From Lethocerus indicus (lineage: Eukaryota; Arthropoda; Insecta; Hemiptera; Belostomatidae), in assembly GCA_019843655.1 (NCBI GenBank), contig JACDQD010000006.1:14340246-14404245 (forward strand): a stretch of 64,000 nt of DNA, given 5' to 3'. Made by a program: the position numbers and the translations under genes. Numbering within the stretch: position 1 is the stretch's first letter; the number at the start of each line of letters is the position of its first letter. Positions 1-12,700 of this stretch are shown here, piece after piece. A model generated the notes under the pieces. It saw only the letters and a list, made by a program, of their open reading frames with translations. It was not told where the DNA came from and ran no database searches.

Positions 1-126
1 GAAGTTATCCTTTAGCGTTACAGTTAAACACAATGCACGATTTGAATTATTGTTAAAATTGGTGCAATTTGAATTATAATCAAAGACCAAGAAACAAATT
101 TATATTTCCAAGTACTTGGAAATTAC

Positions 127-1593
127 CTGCATGGTGAACCAACACATGTAGTAGCTGGCCGTGAGACTCCACCTGAACCTGTCAAGAACACTCAGGAAAG
201 GTGTCAGGTTCACTTCTGCATTGGCCATAGCCTTCTTGCATTTCTTGTTGGTCTTCTTGATAGATTTTTGGTTCCTCGGATATTCCAAGTGTTTCTCATT
301 AATTTCGTGGTAGGTGTCGTGCTTTAACTGTGAAATTGAATAGAGAATATTTACTGTTATTATAAAACATCTGTTATATCAACCTGAAAAAATGCTATCC
401 TAGACTGAAATAATAATATAATGGTAAAAACTTAATATAACTGACTGGCTGACATAAATTTTACATGTCCTATGTTCTGAGTGTTACTCCACTGGAATAT
501 GAGCAAATATCTTAATTGTAGGCGAATAAATCGGGCAGGGTACCTGTAGGAAATAAGTTATCATCGTATTACTTGAGTTCACCTGAAATTCCGTACGTTC
601 GAGGACGCTGTTCAGATAGTAGAGACAGGCAATGAGACCATCCGAACAGCTCTGGTGTACTTCCCAGTGGAGGCTTACCAGTGGCACTGGGAATGAGGAG
701 TGAACATTTCTCAACCCCTTTTCAGAAGAGTTATACCTGTAAATAATTTGGAATTTCAGCCAACTCTACACTGCAGAGTTTGAAACTCATATAAATTTAT
801 ATCCAACATACGTAGAAATGCACGCTTGATTGATTATGCGATGTACATTGTTTACATGGAAAGTGCTATTATTATCTCTCTATTATTATCCATTTGTGTT
901 ATAATTATTTATGTAACGAGAAATTAATGCAAAAATGGGGTTGGGGTTCTTACTCCATTTATTGGCTAGTAACCTTTTCAGGATCATTTCAAAGTTCGGG
1001 TTAGGATTCGGTTTGGATTGGCCAACTTCAAAGTAATTACATCATGTCAAACTTCAGTTTCGCAATTAACTCTAAAATAACAACGTCGGTAAGGTTTTCC
1101 CCTTGGCGGTGCCATTTTGAATGCCGGGTGCATTTCTCAACTGAGTATTATTGAGTAAAACCGCCCAGTTAATATTCCAGTCTTTCAGTAACATAAGACT
1201 ATAAGTAAATAGTATCGAAATATAATTTCAGGACGTACGTTGCAAAATACAACGCAGGCTGGTCAACTTTTTTCAATCGATTTGGACAATGTTTATGAAC
1301 ATTGAAAGTAGTTCCGTTCAGAAGCGGAGAGCGAGCATTGCCATTAAAATTTCCCGACTTAATCGAGATATTAGTCGGCGACTCTGAAATGGACCGAACC
1401 AGAAATTCGGAAAACAGCCGCTGCTAACCGCTGCACCAGTCTGCGTTCAACAATCGCGTTTGTAGATGCGGCACAGTATCAAAGACTAATGGCAGGCTCA
1501 CATTTGAAATAGATGATTATTGTTTCCCTTCCGCGCCGGACGCCATTTGCCGCCGCTGTTGATTAGCCAATGAATAATAAAACCAAATTAGCC

Positions 1594-1680
<87 letters not shown>

Positions 1681-4210
1681 CCCCTCCTCCTACTCTCCCT
1701 CTATTTCTCTGTCTCTCAGTAAACGGGAGGTCTGATAGCGCGGTTCAATTTATCATTTCATATAAACTAAGATAGTCTGCATTTTAGATCGACTATAGGA
1801 ATTGACTATAGGAAAACTGAAACTAGTCAATGAGGTACGATTCTTTAGTTAACCTTTTTCCTTAGGCACTCGACATCTCCTTTTCCATGAAATGTTTTAT
1901 CACTGTTAAAACGAGATCAGTGGCGGAACGATTCGAGATTGAATCAGATGATAACAACTTCAAAGACAGATATATTTCGCGAAATAATCCAGGAGAGGTG
2001 GGATGTTCTGTGGGATGGATGGAGGAAAGGGACTCGCTAATTAGGTCACCCTTTTCCCCCGGGAATGGTACGCAGGCGGCAACTTTTTTTTCGGGGTTTC
2101 CGACCTCTAACGGCGGATTGTTATTGAGCCAGACGACATCCCTAATTGTTCCCTGCTCTGTCTAGGGAAAGAAGTGGACCTTGTACTACTTCAAATTATG
2201 CCTCCAAACTCCCAAACCGACAGTGGCGCTTGTTTGAACTAGGAGCGAAGCTCCTTGCTTCGGCATTACTTGTTTTACGTGTTAACATGATCTGGTAATT
2301 TGTGATCCAGCTTTTGAGAAAGTACCGTACGTATTATAACCTGGGCCATACCACACATTTAAAACCTGTATTATTGAAAAACTAAAAATAAAAAAAATGC
2401 GTTTGTATCGCACGATGCAACCCTCATGTATCCAAATTCGGAGTTTAATAGATGGTTAACAGTTCGGTGTTTATATTATTGGCGCTGAATGTAAATACAA
2501 ATTGTTGGTTTGAGGTTGAGCCCCGAGGCGTGACCTATAAATTAGGATGCACCGGGACAAGGAGGGGATGTGTGTAATTAAGTGGGCTCCCAACTCCCCA
2601 TCCCCATTGGAGACCAGTTCAACCCCCTCCTCTCACTTGGATTAAGCTATATCGCCATTTATAACTCGCCTTCCGCCTCTCCCCCTTCCACCCTCCGCCC
2701 CATTCACAATGAGTTAAGAGACAGGTCCCAGGTCTCAGGCGGGGCTAACCTGCAAAGTAGAGGGTGAATGACAGCTAGTTAGGTGCAGTGAGAAACGTTT
2801 CGTGTGCTTACATGTTATAAATACCTCTTCTCAAATAATGTACGCATTGTATATGAACAATGGGGTTCGAAGTCGTCTTTTGAAAATCTTATCGCTGAGA
2901 CTGAACCTGTACTATTATATCAGGAGAGTTATTTCAGAAGAAATATTAGTTGAACATACCTGATTTTGTGGTCTGCGAGTGGTTGGAATACCGTAGATTT
3001 CGTGAGGTTCTGTCTCCTCTCGCTGGTTTGGTCTTTTGCTAGTCCGGTTTCGGCTGCTCGCCATCTTCGGTAGCGGTGTTAGTCACTTTGGCAATTTGGA
3101 TGTTTTTTTATCGTCCTCACCGCACTGTCACTGTCACTTGTACTGTGGTGTTTGTAGTGTATTCAGTTTAATGCGCTACTAGTTTCAATGGTACGGCGCA
3201 CCTAATACTAGCCCGCAACAGAGGTGTGTCTTACATTTTAGTATTAGCGCCTTACAGTACAAGTGACAGTGACAGTGCAGTGAGGATGCCCAAAAAAACA
3301 TCCAAAGTGCCCAACTGACTAACAGCGCTACTGAAGATGGCGAGCAGCTGAAACCGGTTTGGCTAGCAAAGGACCAAACCAGCGAGAAGAGACAGAAACA
3401 CACGAAATCTAAGAAGAAATATTGTTTTTCGAACAATCGACTGGTTTGCAAATTGCGTCGCGTCAAATATTTCCTAACATGACGAATTTTATGTTACTCT
3501 AAGATATTATGTCAAAAATTTCGAAGTCATAATGTCAATGATGGGTGCTGCCTTACAAATGAAATTGCTGTGTTGAAATGATGTGTTTGTTTAGCTGTCT
3601 GTTCTGGTCTAAAGTTAGGAACTAAATCAACCGGAAAGGCCCTAATAACATAAGAAGAAGACTTTATATAATCATTGGTTCCGACAATAAATTGATATAG
3701 GAAGCCGGAAGTTCATACAAATTTACGAAATGAAAAAATAAAGTTAATCAAGTAGTCATATGAAGTACTGTGTCGTTGACTAGCCTCTGAGATCAAAACG
3801 CAGCGATTATAGGCTTAAAAGTTGAAATGCTAGAAATCATACACTACGATGAGTACTGATGTAGTTTAAATCCACAGTTAAAGAAAGAAATAAAGGATTT
3901 TACAGTAATATATTCCGCTACGAACGATGAAGTGTTTGAGGGCCCACCTGGGGTCGTAACCGTGGAAACGGAAATTCCTGAGAAAAAATCCAATGTTGAG
4001 TATTGCTTGGTCGACCCAGGGTTCTTGGAGCCTCTCCAAGTCTGAGTCCTTCTCGTCGGCTATGCTCTCCACAAGCTTCATATAGGCGTCGGAAAGGTCA
4101 TCGTTTTCCTTCTTCGCGTCATTGTTCACTTGACCCCCAATCGCTTTGGTCATACAAGCTAATAACAACATGTCAACGACTCTAATAGAGGTCGTCATAT
4201 TATCCATCAT
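127..4210 (-). CDS. Three-exon partial gene, unrecognised, possibly secreted protein
   Basis: Three minus-strand exons fit together exactly: 4210-3948 (263 bp, acceptor TTTCACAG, donor AG|GTGGGC), 736-583 (154 bp, acceptor ATTTACAG, donor CAG|GTGAAC) and 327-127 (201 bp, acceptor TTCACAG, donor CAG|GTAATT). Exon 1 ends after 87 codons plus 2 bases. Exon 2 supplies the missing base and then 51 codons. Exon 3 has 67 codons and ends in phase 0, so the gene continues beyond the left edge. The introns are about 3.2 kb and 255 bp. Exon 1 opens with ATGATG immediately after the acceptor. The first 26 or so residues (RVVDMLLLACMTKAIGG) could be a weak signal peptide, in which case translation starts here and an upstream 5'UTR exon exists; it could equally be an internal exon. 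An acidic, charged stretch follows (residues 30-62), then residues rich in Trp/Tyr/Phe. Cysteines fall in HQSC, IACLYY, KKCKK and YMCWF. I do not recognise the family and assign no function. A fold-back repeat sits in intron 1. Confidence 0.72.
1598..1679. repeat. (CT)n microsatellite
   Basis: About 41 uninterrupted CT dinucleotides, followed by a C-rich stretch. It lies inside the 3.2-kb intron of the minus-strand gene at 127-4210. Confidence 0.97.
2953..3410. mobile_element. Fold-back (inverted-repeat) element, copy 1
   Basis: The left arm contains GGTTGGAATACCGTAGATTT, then GTCTCCTCTCGCTGG, TAGTCCGGTTTCGGCTGCTC, GCCATCTTCGGTAGC and a CACTGTCACTGTCACTTG box. The right arm repeats these as reverse complements (AGTGACAGTGACAGTGCAG, GAAGATGGCGAGCAG, CCAGCGAGAAGAGACAG, ACACGAAATCT). 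Between the arms is a loop of about 85 bp with AATGGTACGGCGCACCTAA, conserved in copies at 36.9, 42.8 and 58.7 kb. No transposase is present, so this is a non-autonomous element. It has inserted in an intron of the minus-strand gene. The reading frame at 3185-3466 (minus) lies within it and is a by-product. Confidence 0.88.
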
Positions 4211-7200
4211 CTGTGAAACGTTAATACGCCGGAAGCGACCTCTTTAGGTTGTTTCAGTTAGAACATGCTTTTGTTTTCAGGTATTAAAAATCAATTATCA
4301 GAACATCGAACAAAAGACAATGTCCGAATCAACCATTATGTATGGAACAATTAGTAGTAGTAGCTTATATACAGCTAGCAATGATAATTGTAATCAATGT
4401 CGTTTTAGGTATTCCAGTCCTCAGAAAATCACTGAAAATGCCATGATCGATAGATTGTATGAATACATTAGTACAATCAGCCTGTAAAATTTGAACCAAC
4501 CAAGTGAAAAATTGTTGAATTTAGGTTAAATAAAATTATAACAATGCAACGTGTGTTTTTAATATTCCATGTTATTTTTGATGTACTTAAATATTAGATC
4601 TGAAATACAATTTTCAAAAAAGATTCGACAGAATTAATTAAAATTTACCGGAACGTATATGGATTAGAATGAATGCAATGCAAACTAATGAAATTTAATT
4701 TATAACAATATGGAACTGGTTTTTCCTGCAAACAGATGTGAGCTCACCGACGCTGAATAAACTCAGATATCTGTATTAACGCAGTATAATCCAGTTAAAA
4801 AGTTTCAATGTATACGCTATGTGAATGCCACATGTTTTAAACCAATTAATTTTCAAATATAAAGTTCAACTGAATATGATTCTTTAATATGACCTGATTT
4901 ATTTTCTTCTTATATTTTTATAATCACGATAACCATCTTTATTTATCAAAATATTTTCGAATAACCTTACATTTCTGTTCACATGTCCGAAGAACGGCCT
5001 CGGAATTTTGAATGAATGTAAATAAATGGGAGATTCGATGTTTTGTATACCAATGTTGCGACCGACATGCGACATCTGAGGAACAAAGCAGAGCTCGGAT
5101 GTAAAGCGACGTCCTTTAAATATATGTTTTGTTCCTTTCATTTAATCCATACTAATATAGAACGAGGACTGTATGGACACTTTAAACTTCGTTTTTCGCA
5201 ATAGACCTTCGCATATTACACATGTACATGCGGTTAAAATAGACGAAAATCATTCAATCATTAACAACGGCCCCAGTGCAATTCATTTTTGTCCTCCCAA
5301 TGGAATACTACGAACTGACTCACTTTGTTTTCAATGGTTCGCGTAATTTGAGCGTATATATTATCTACACAAACGGTTCGCGAATAGATTTAACGATAGA
5401 ATGTGAATTCGGGTAGTGTACAATAACAATGAGTAAAGCGATACTGCGAATAATGAATATTTTTTTGTAGAGTAAATATTCTAATTTGGATTTATTTGGC
5501 AAGTTTGCATTTATTGTATACCCATTAAGGCATACACTAGGGCAAGTAATGAATGGAAAATTGCAATGGAAGACGTTTGTCCCGAGGTAGGGAATATGAT
5601 AACGACCCAGCTGTGTGTTCATTGAGGAGACGTGGATCCTTTAGTCTCGCGAAGTCCCCAAGGGTCCCCAGAAAAAGAACCGGAGATTGGGTTAGCCTCC
5701 CTCCCTTCTGTTGGGTACCGTCAAACGCTTTTAAATCACTTTGATCCCCGCAATTGTTATTCCCTTTTCCGAGTGTCGTTCAGTGGCCGTCCCCCACTTG
5801 TCTCCCTACACTTTCTGCCCGCCCTTCCCGCTCTCCTACACCTTCTTAGCTTATTCTACACAAAACCAACTCCCTGATTCCATTTATGTTTGTATTCATC
5901 AGAAAGGTAGATATAATTATTATATAATATATATAAATTATATATATGTATAATTTTCTTTAATATCATTTCGTAAATAAGCACTTTAGACGGTTTGAGA
6001 AGTACAAAAAAAAACTTTAAATCGGAATGGATTTGCTGCGCTAAAAAAAAGTCCTTCGAACTCTTGAGCGCTACTTCGCCGAGTATTCTTCGCCCTCTTC
6101 ACTCGCCTCGAGAAGCCTCATGACGCAGCCCATTCAGCTTTTTATTCTCTTTCCAGCCCGGCAACACCAAAACACAATATCGTCCCGTAAACGACGTGTC
6201 GAACCACGTCATGTGATGTATAGCAAATTTGATTATTCCTCGTCTACTGTAACCACCGCCCACCTTGTGGGTATGCGTACAAAATTTTAATCCTGTGATT
6301 TACACGGTGCTATATCAAATGCCAATACTAATTTAAACTTATTATAGACGAGCCGTGTAAAAACTTTATACGACAGTGCACTGTCACTATTCTGTTACTA
6401 TTTCCCTGCAAGAGCTGCCTCTCCGAGAAACCTGAATAATAATTGAATTCAATCGGGCGAAGAAGATGAATGTATGGGAAAGTTGAATTTCTATTTAGTA
6501 ACAATCTGTAATAATCATACCGAGATTCTGTATATTTTTCATTGGATTGGGGTTGAATTGAAGTGGCAAAGAGTTTGAGGAGCGTTCATAAGGCTAGTTG
6601 GCGAGGGAGTAGTACCGTTTCGAAAGAACAGGTAGCATTGTCTCGACCTTCGGTGGCCGGCCCGCCCATTCAACGGGAACAAATGCCCTCACTTAGCGGC
6701 GGTTTAGACCCTTTCCTAACGCCCGGACTCGCGCTTACTCCGCCGAAAGAATCGTAACTTCAACGTTACAAGTACACCTTTGTTTGTTCACACCGTGCAG
6801 TCTGAATAGTCCGATTCTAAAGCTTCGAAAAGGAAAACAAAAAATGTTTTCATTGTAATATAGTTAGTAATATATTATTTATTGCACTACGACTTATAGT
6901 AATACATGTAATAGTTTAGATTCTAGATCAACATTATGGAGTACGCTTGGCCAACTTACCCAAAGGGAGTTTAGACAATTAAGTCCTTATTCGCCGAGTA
7001 AAAGAATAATCTATCTATATTGTCCCATTCACTTACCCCGCTAACCATTCACTATGTCAAAATATTTAAAAAAGTTTCAATTATTCCAAATTCCAATGGT
7101 GGATCTTGTTATTTAACACTCCTTTTATTTTGTAATAATCAGGCAACCCCACATTTATTCGCTCCTAGTTCCATGTCACGGTCCCTACTTACTATCATTT

Positions 7201-8449
7201 GGCCAGTTATTTATTGGAAAGCCGCGAGGGGAATAAGCCCGTTCTCACATTCAGTCCTCATTTTCAGTCCTTAAATCCTGGACCGCTGGGAAAAAACCCC
7301 CATCCTGTGTACCCTCGGAGTATTCCCACTTGGTAGATATATTTACTCGCTTGGAAGTAGTAGATGTCTTCCTACTTCTTATTTATTACTGAGAGAGAAT
7401 ACAGTTTTAATTTACCAATCTGTCATTCTGACAACGGACCAGTAGGAAAAAGGCATGATTAGTCTCCAATAATTACCAGAATTTAAATAGGAAGGAAGAA
7501 AATGAAAATAGGAGAGGTTGGAGCTCACCTGTGCAGCTATTATCAGCTGTTTTAAAGCATTTGTTATTTCAATCAGCTGTTCTTTAAATCGTTTTATTTA
7601 AATAAGCTTTCAATAAGTTTTAAATCATTTTTTTAAACAGATGTTACATAAATCATGTCACTTACTTGTGCGGCTGTCTTTTTAATTGCTAGTTTCGTGA
7701 GAAGATAACGTTTCACAGTGTGTTCCACGACGTTACAAATTAAAATACAATTTCCAAATTTATCAATAACTCTTCACCAACAAAAGAGAAGCAATATCTT
7801 TTTATGCCGCAAGTCTATTGAATATAAATAAAAGCAATGTTTCGGTAATAAGCTCGGTATTCATTTTTGCCGGCCTTGTCTATTTTATCTCTCCTTCTCT
7901 TTCCTGGGGCGAGGTAAATTTAATTCCTGGCTTCTGGGGTAAGGCCCTTTTATAAACTCGAGGTGAGACTGTAATAATATGCAGGGGGCGGGGGAGGACT
8001 CCCTCCGTTTAAATCATTTCCAACGGGTTCCCCCCTACCATCAAATAAAGAGAACGGTTAATTCTGATTGTTTAGCAATACCCTTCCCCAAATTTATTTT
8101 GTGTTATTTTGGGAATGAATCGGTTTTAAGTTTCCTATTGCGGCGGCAAATTACGGCGTGTTGACGGTACACTCGCCGACGGCGCCGTTTCCGTTGCGCC
8201 GCTATCGTCGTGACCTGAACTGAATCGGTGACTCCAATTTTATGGCCACATTGTTGCGATATTTTTCCTGCTTATTGTTGGGGACCGATTACTGTTTCCG
8301 ACCCTGTCGCCCTCTTTTACGCTCGCCCAATAAAAAATACAGGAGCTAAACTTTGCCCGAAATTAAAAACAACAGTTTATATAAAAAATAAGTCTATTGA
8401 ATAAACCAATACACGGTATATTGCAATAATATTTTATGTAAATCCAGTG
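4211..8449. other. Non-coding stretch, no gene recognised
   Basis: This stretch has AT-rich DNA with GC-richer patches around 5560-5880 and 6560-6760. Reading frames here are short, overlap each other in several frames and have no recognisable domains. At 7525-7600 there are several CAGCTG/CAGCTA motifs near runs of TTTAAA, resembling the unit of the minisatellite that begins at 8450. A 5'UTR exon for the gene at 127-4210 would be expected somewhere here, but I cannot place it. Confidence 0.6.
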
Positions 8450-8998
8450 GATTAAAATAACGTCTGATTAAAATAACGGCTTATTAAAGTAACAGATGAT
8501 TAAAGTAACAGCTGATTAAAATAATCGCTGATTAAATAACAGTTGATGAAAGTAACAGCTGATTAAAGTAACAGCTGATTAAAGTAACAGCTGATTAAAG
8601 TAACAGCTGATTAAATTAACAGCTGATTAAAGTAACAGCTGATTAAAGTAACAGCTGATTAAAGTAACAGCTGATTAAAGTAACAGCTGATTAAATTAAC
8701 AGCTGATTAAAGTAACAGCTGATTAAAGTAACAGCTGATTAAAGTAACAGCTGATTAAAGTAACAGCTGATTAAAGTAACAGCTGATTAAAGTAACAGCT
8801 GATTAAAGTAACAGCTGATTAAAGTAACAGCTGATTAAAGTAACAGCTGATTAAAGTAACAGCTGATTAAAGTAACAGCTGATTAAAGTAACAGCTGATT
8901 AAAGTAACGTCCGATTACAATAACATCTGATTAAAGTAACAGCTGATTAAAGTAACGTCTGATTACAATAACATCTGATTAAAATAACACCTGATTAC
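8450..8998. repeat. 16-bp minisatellite, about 34 units
   Basis: This is a tandem array of AGTAACAGCTGATTAA. The units are nearly perfect from about 8543 to 8907 and degenerate at both edges (AACGTCTGATTAAAAT, AACATCTGATTAAAAT). Every perfect unit carries a palindromic CAGCTG E-box next to GATTAA/TTAATC. Some inner units have AAATTAACAG instead of AAAGTAACAG, and this variant recurs at two places about 95 bp apart (near 8612 and 8692), which suggests that blocks of several units were duplicated together. Confidence 0.97.
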
Positions 8999-9410
8999 TA
9001 GAATATTACTAGAATCGTATGTATACGATAATATACATATAGGGAAAAACAAAACAACAAACAAGAATATAACACAAAAGTACTTCGGAAATCATTTGAA
9101 AATATAGACAATGTGTTATAATGATTTTGTTACTTGGAAAATATTTGTTAGTCTGCGGTTAGTAAGCCGCATAAAATGAGGTGTGAGGGGGAAATTCATA
9201 GAAATATCGGAGGCAATGAAGGATAAGCTGGAATGTATGAAAACTGAGATTATGGGCACAGTGTGTGTGTGTGTGTGTGTTGATTGATAGAAAGACTAGA
9301 AAACTGGAGGGAGATGTGGGGGGAGATGTTGGAGAGGGGGGTGTTTGGTTTGGGCGGGAGGGGGTTGGTTGTGGGAGTGGGTGGGGGTCTGCGCGGCGCA
9401 CTCACATCTC
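8999..9410. other. Intergenic, with (GT)10 tract and G-rich stretch
   Basis: AT-rich DNA leads into a (GT)10 tract at 9261-9280. A strongly G-rich plus strand follows (about 9305-9395, with repeated GGGAG, GGTTGG and GTGGGTGGGGG). It directly precedes the possible transcription start at 9411. No coding signal is seen. Confidence 0.6.
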
Positions 9411-9724
9411 AGTAGCTATCGGAGTCTAGTGACGGCCACTCCGTTCAACTCCCGACTCGAACAGGACAGATTTTTATATTTGCCCGCTAAATCGCCGCGT
9501 TGGATTCGCGCCATCCGTCCAGTCGGCCGACGCCATGGGCCAACGAGTGAAATTAGTTCGGTTTTGATATATTCAGAGTGCCGCAACAAACGGACGAGTA
9601 AACTGGAGTTATTTTTTTTTTTTTTAAATATTTTTGTTCTGTCATTTCACTGTCCCTGGCCCCCTTCTGTGCTGTGCTTTGCGAGGCCCGGAAAGACCCC
9701 GCGGGAGCGATCCGGACGAAGGCA
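9411..9724 (+). promoter_or_regulatory. Candidate promoter and untranslated first exon
   Basis: This is a CpG-rich island in AT-rich surroundings. It begins with an arthropod-like initiator TCAGTA (A at 9411) and ends at a strong splice donor, GGCA|GTAAGTATG (GT at 9725). It has no long open frame. The first ATG, in a good context (GCCATGG at 9535), opens only an 11-codon reading frame closing at 9567, so this would be a 5'UTR exon with a short upstream ORF. A T15 run lies near 9611-9625. If real, it would be the first exon of a plus-strand transcript joining an exon further right; the partner is not identified. The evidence is composition, initiator and donor only. Confidence 0.38.
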
Positions 9725-12700
9725 GTAAGTATGACAAGAATCCGTGGACCGGCGGGAGACCACAAATTGTAAACTCTTAGAACGACTTAGTCCGGTAAAT
9801 GGGCGGTTTGCCGCCCATGGTCCTGGAGAGACCGCGATGGCACCCTCCCGCCTCCGAGGTATCTTCCGAAGGTACCACCGACTCGCCGGTGTTGAAACGC
9901 CTGGAAGCGGCGTGAAAATATTGAAGAACGGTTGTTGAGTGCGAGTGCGAGCTGTCTTATATTTAGTTCCTCGGTTTTGGCCTCGATGATTAATCATAGT
10001 TTCGAATTGGTGCCACACCCAAGGCCAGCTAATCTTTCCTATATCGCTTATCATAACCGTGGCGGCCGAACTCCAGCCGCAGGGTTAATATTTTTATCGC
10101 CTACACGATAACTATTATTTCAAATAACATCCATAAATACCACGCCCTTAAATTTAAAATAGATAATTTTTATAATAAACAAAATAAATTTCAAATAGGC
10201 CGATATATTTTACGGTGAATTGTAATGTCGACTGATTACTAAAACGTAAATTAAAAGTGCAATATTTGTTTGACATTTTCTGTTTTTATTGTCTGATGAA
10301 ATAAATGATCGTTGTACGAGATCATACTGTAACATGAACAGCCTATAATATTCGTAGCTAAGTGATTCCAGAAATGTAGGGTGAATCATTAAACCCGGAG
10401 ATTGGTAAAATAGAATTAGTAGACTGGAAGTAATAACATTTTGTAATTATAGGCTCATAAACCATCTGTGTATTACACAATGCCAAATATTTCGATAATA
10501 TTGTGCAATCAATTAGGTTGAGCACTGGTTAAATTACAGAAATCTAACCATTTCAATTAAGAATAAAAAATAGTACACCCATTTTAAGATATATTTAAGT
10601 TTGCAACAAGTTTTTTTAAGGTTATAAATCTGTGATATCATTATATATTATTACCTTAACTATTACTCATCAATCATCAATTTATAATCCTAAAACTTAT
10701 CAAACTGAGTTGCGAGGTTGGAAAAAACACGTGATTTATTATTACAAAGTATTTATTTGAATTTAACTTTTAACAATATATTAATTTGGTGGTCATTTGA
10801 AATCAGATTAGGATAAATTTTCGAGTTTGCGTGATTTGGCATTATTAGAGTATATATACCATCAATCCTTGCCACTGGTTAAATTCGTGTTTTGATTGAC
10901 ATTCATGAAAATTAATATCGGGTTTTCATTACTGTTTTTTGTATTGCATTACCATATCATACGTATGACGGGGTAATATATATTTGAAAATATTAAAGAT
11001 GATTTTCGTTATTCTCATTCTCTCATCAAATATTTACCGTTAAAATCGGAATAGGATTTAAAGTATGTTGTCATAAATCCCCTTTATGCTTTAAAATAGT
11101 ATTAAAATTTAATATTTCAATCAAATTCGATTTAATATCTTAAAACTGCCGACTGTTTAAAAAAATTAAAATTTTTAAGAAATTTAAAGATTCGCATACA
11201 AATGTAAGAATTAAAAAGAAACAATGTTGCTTAATATCATTAAAATCTTCCTATACACAACATATTGACTTCTACAACCTTCTTACATTCCGTACCGATT
11301 TGTACCCTGAATTTACCAGTGGTAATATTATTTTGTTTGCGTTACACAACTGTATGTACTACTTTGTAGTAGTAGATATACTACTTTGTTTTAATTAATA
11401 TTTACTTAAATAGTGTTAGTTACTAACATATATTACTTAGTACCGTCTCCGCTTCATTATTTTTTGAAACCCTTGTCTGATATTTCTGCGTTATAAATGA
11501 TTAGATACATTGAAAATTATATGAACTATTGCATAAATGCAAAATTATATTCAACATAGATGTTGTTTTTTATATACAATTAACTGAATCAGGGCAGCCA
11601 AAAGTAATGATCACAAACACTTCCCAATTATTGGTTAAAGTAGTCTGATGATTTTATTCCAGGTAAATTTCAGAATTATGTTTTTAGTTTCATCCTTTTT
11701 TTATGGAAACTTTTTAACGAAGGGATTAGAGAAAGTTTCAATAATCTGTATTCAAATTATAATCAAATATAAACAGAAAACTGCGGATCACATCATCATT
11801 ATGTTCCTCATGCCCAGAAATGACTGGAATAAATATGAACAAAACAATTATAATGCTTACTTCAGTTTTGTATCTTTCTTATCGGACAAAGGAATAAATT
11901 ATTTATAAATGTTGGTATATTGAAATCATTCAGTATATCTATAAAAATACCAGGTTATAAATAAATATATGGGCCCGGACATAATAAACCATAAGGCAAA
12001 AAAATATAATAAATAAGTTTTATTGTAACTGCGGTTGCTAAAATATATATTTCTTTTGAATTGTAATGTTTCATGAGAACCGGGTGTTTAGCAAGCAGGT
12101 ATTTTCAATACTAGTTATCCCGTTTTTCTGACTGAATTCGAATACCAAAATTATCTCTGGTTCCGAAAGGGCGCTAGTGCACGAAAACTGATTATTTTCG
12201 CATTCCCCCACCCCCGTCGCCTGTTAAATAATCCTCCCGTACGAAACAATTTGTGGCGTCATCGTCACCTGTCGCAGCTGTAAAAACTGACAAATTTACA
12301 GCCGGAATCAACAGCGGACTGTCATGCGAAATTTTAATTCAATTCTTATCTGCAGCGGATACTTTCAACATACGGACGTATGTTATCTCCGGCTCGCTTC
12401 ACAATTTCTGTTTACCCCGCTAAAAGTAGACAAAATTGGATCTGACAATGACGCTGTCAGAAATGGGCATAGGATCAAAAAACAGATTAGAGAGGTAATC
12501 GGTTGGGTGTATCGCGATTTTAAAATGTGACACTTTTTAGTTCTTTAATTTCCATTCAACTTGTAATCTATGATGTGCCATTCGATTTGCTCTTTAATGG
12601 CGTTCATATAAAGACTGGGACGTGGAAAGTGTCGAAAATCTTTAGCATGAGAAATGAACAAAAAAAAGACATTATTCGTTCATCATTAATTGACTTAGGG

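Noticed and set aside
3185..3466. 93-codon minus-strand frame, Cys/Trp/Leu-rich
   Set aside because: It is entirely repeat-derived (loop and right arm of the fold-back copy at 2953-3410).
8450..8998. Regular repeat array considered as CRISPR
   Set aside because: Units are contiguous 16-mers with no spacers, in eukaryotic DNA; it is a minisatellite.
9159..9401. Pro/Thr/Ser-rich minus-strand frame, mucin-like
   Set aside because: Low-complexity sequence from the G-rich strand and the (GT)n tract.
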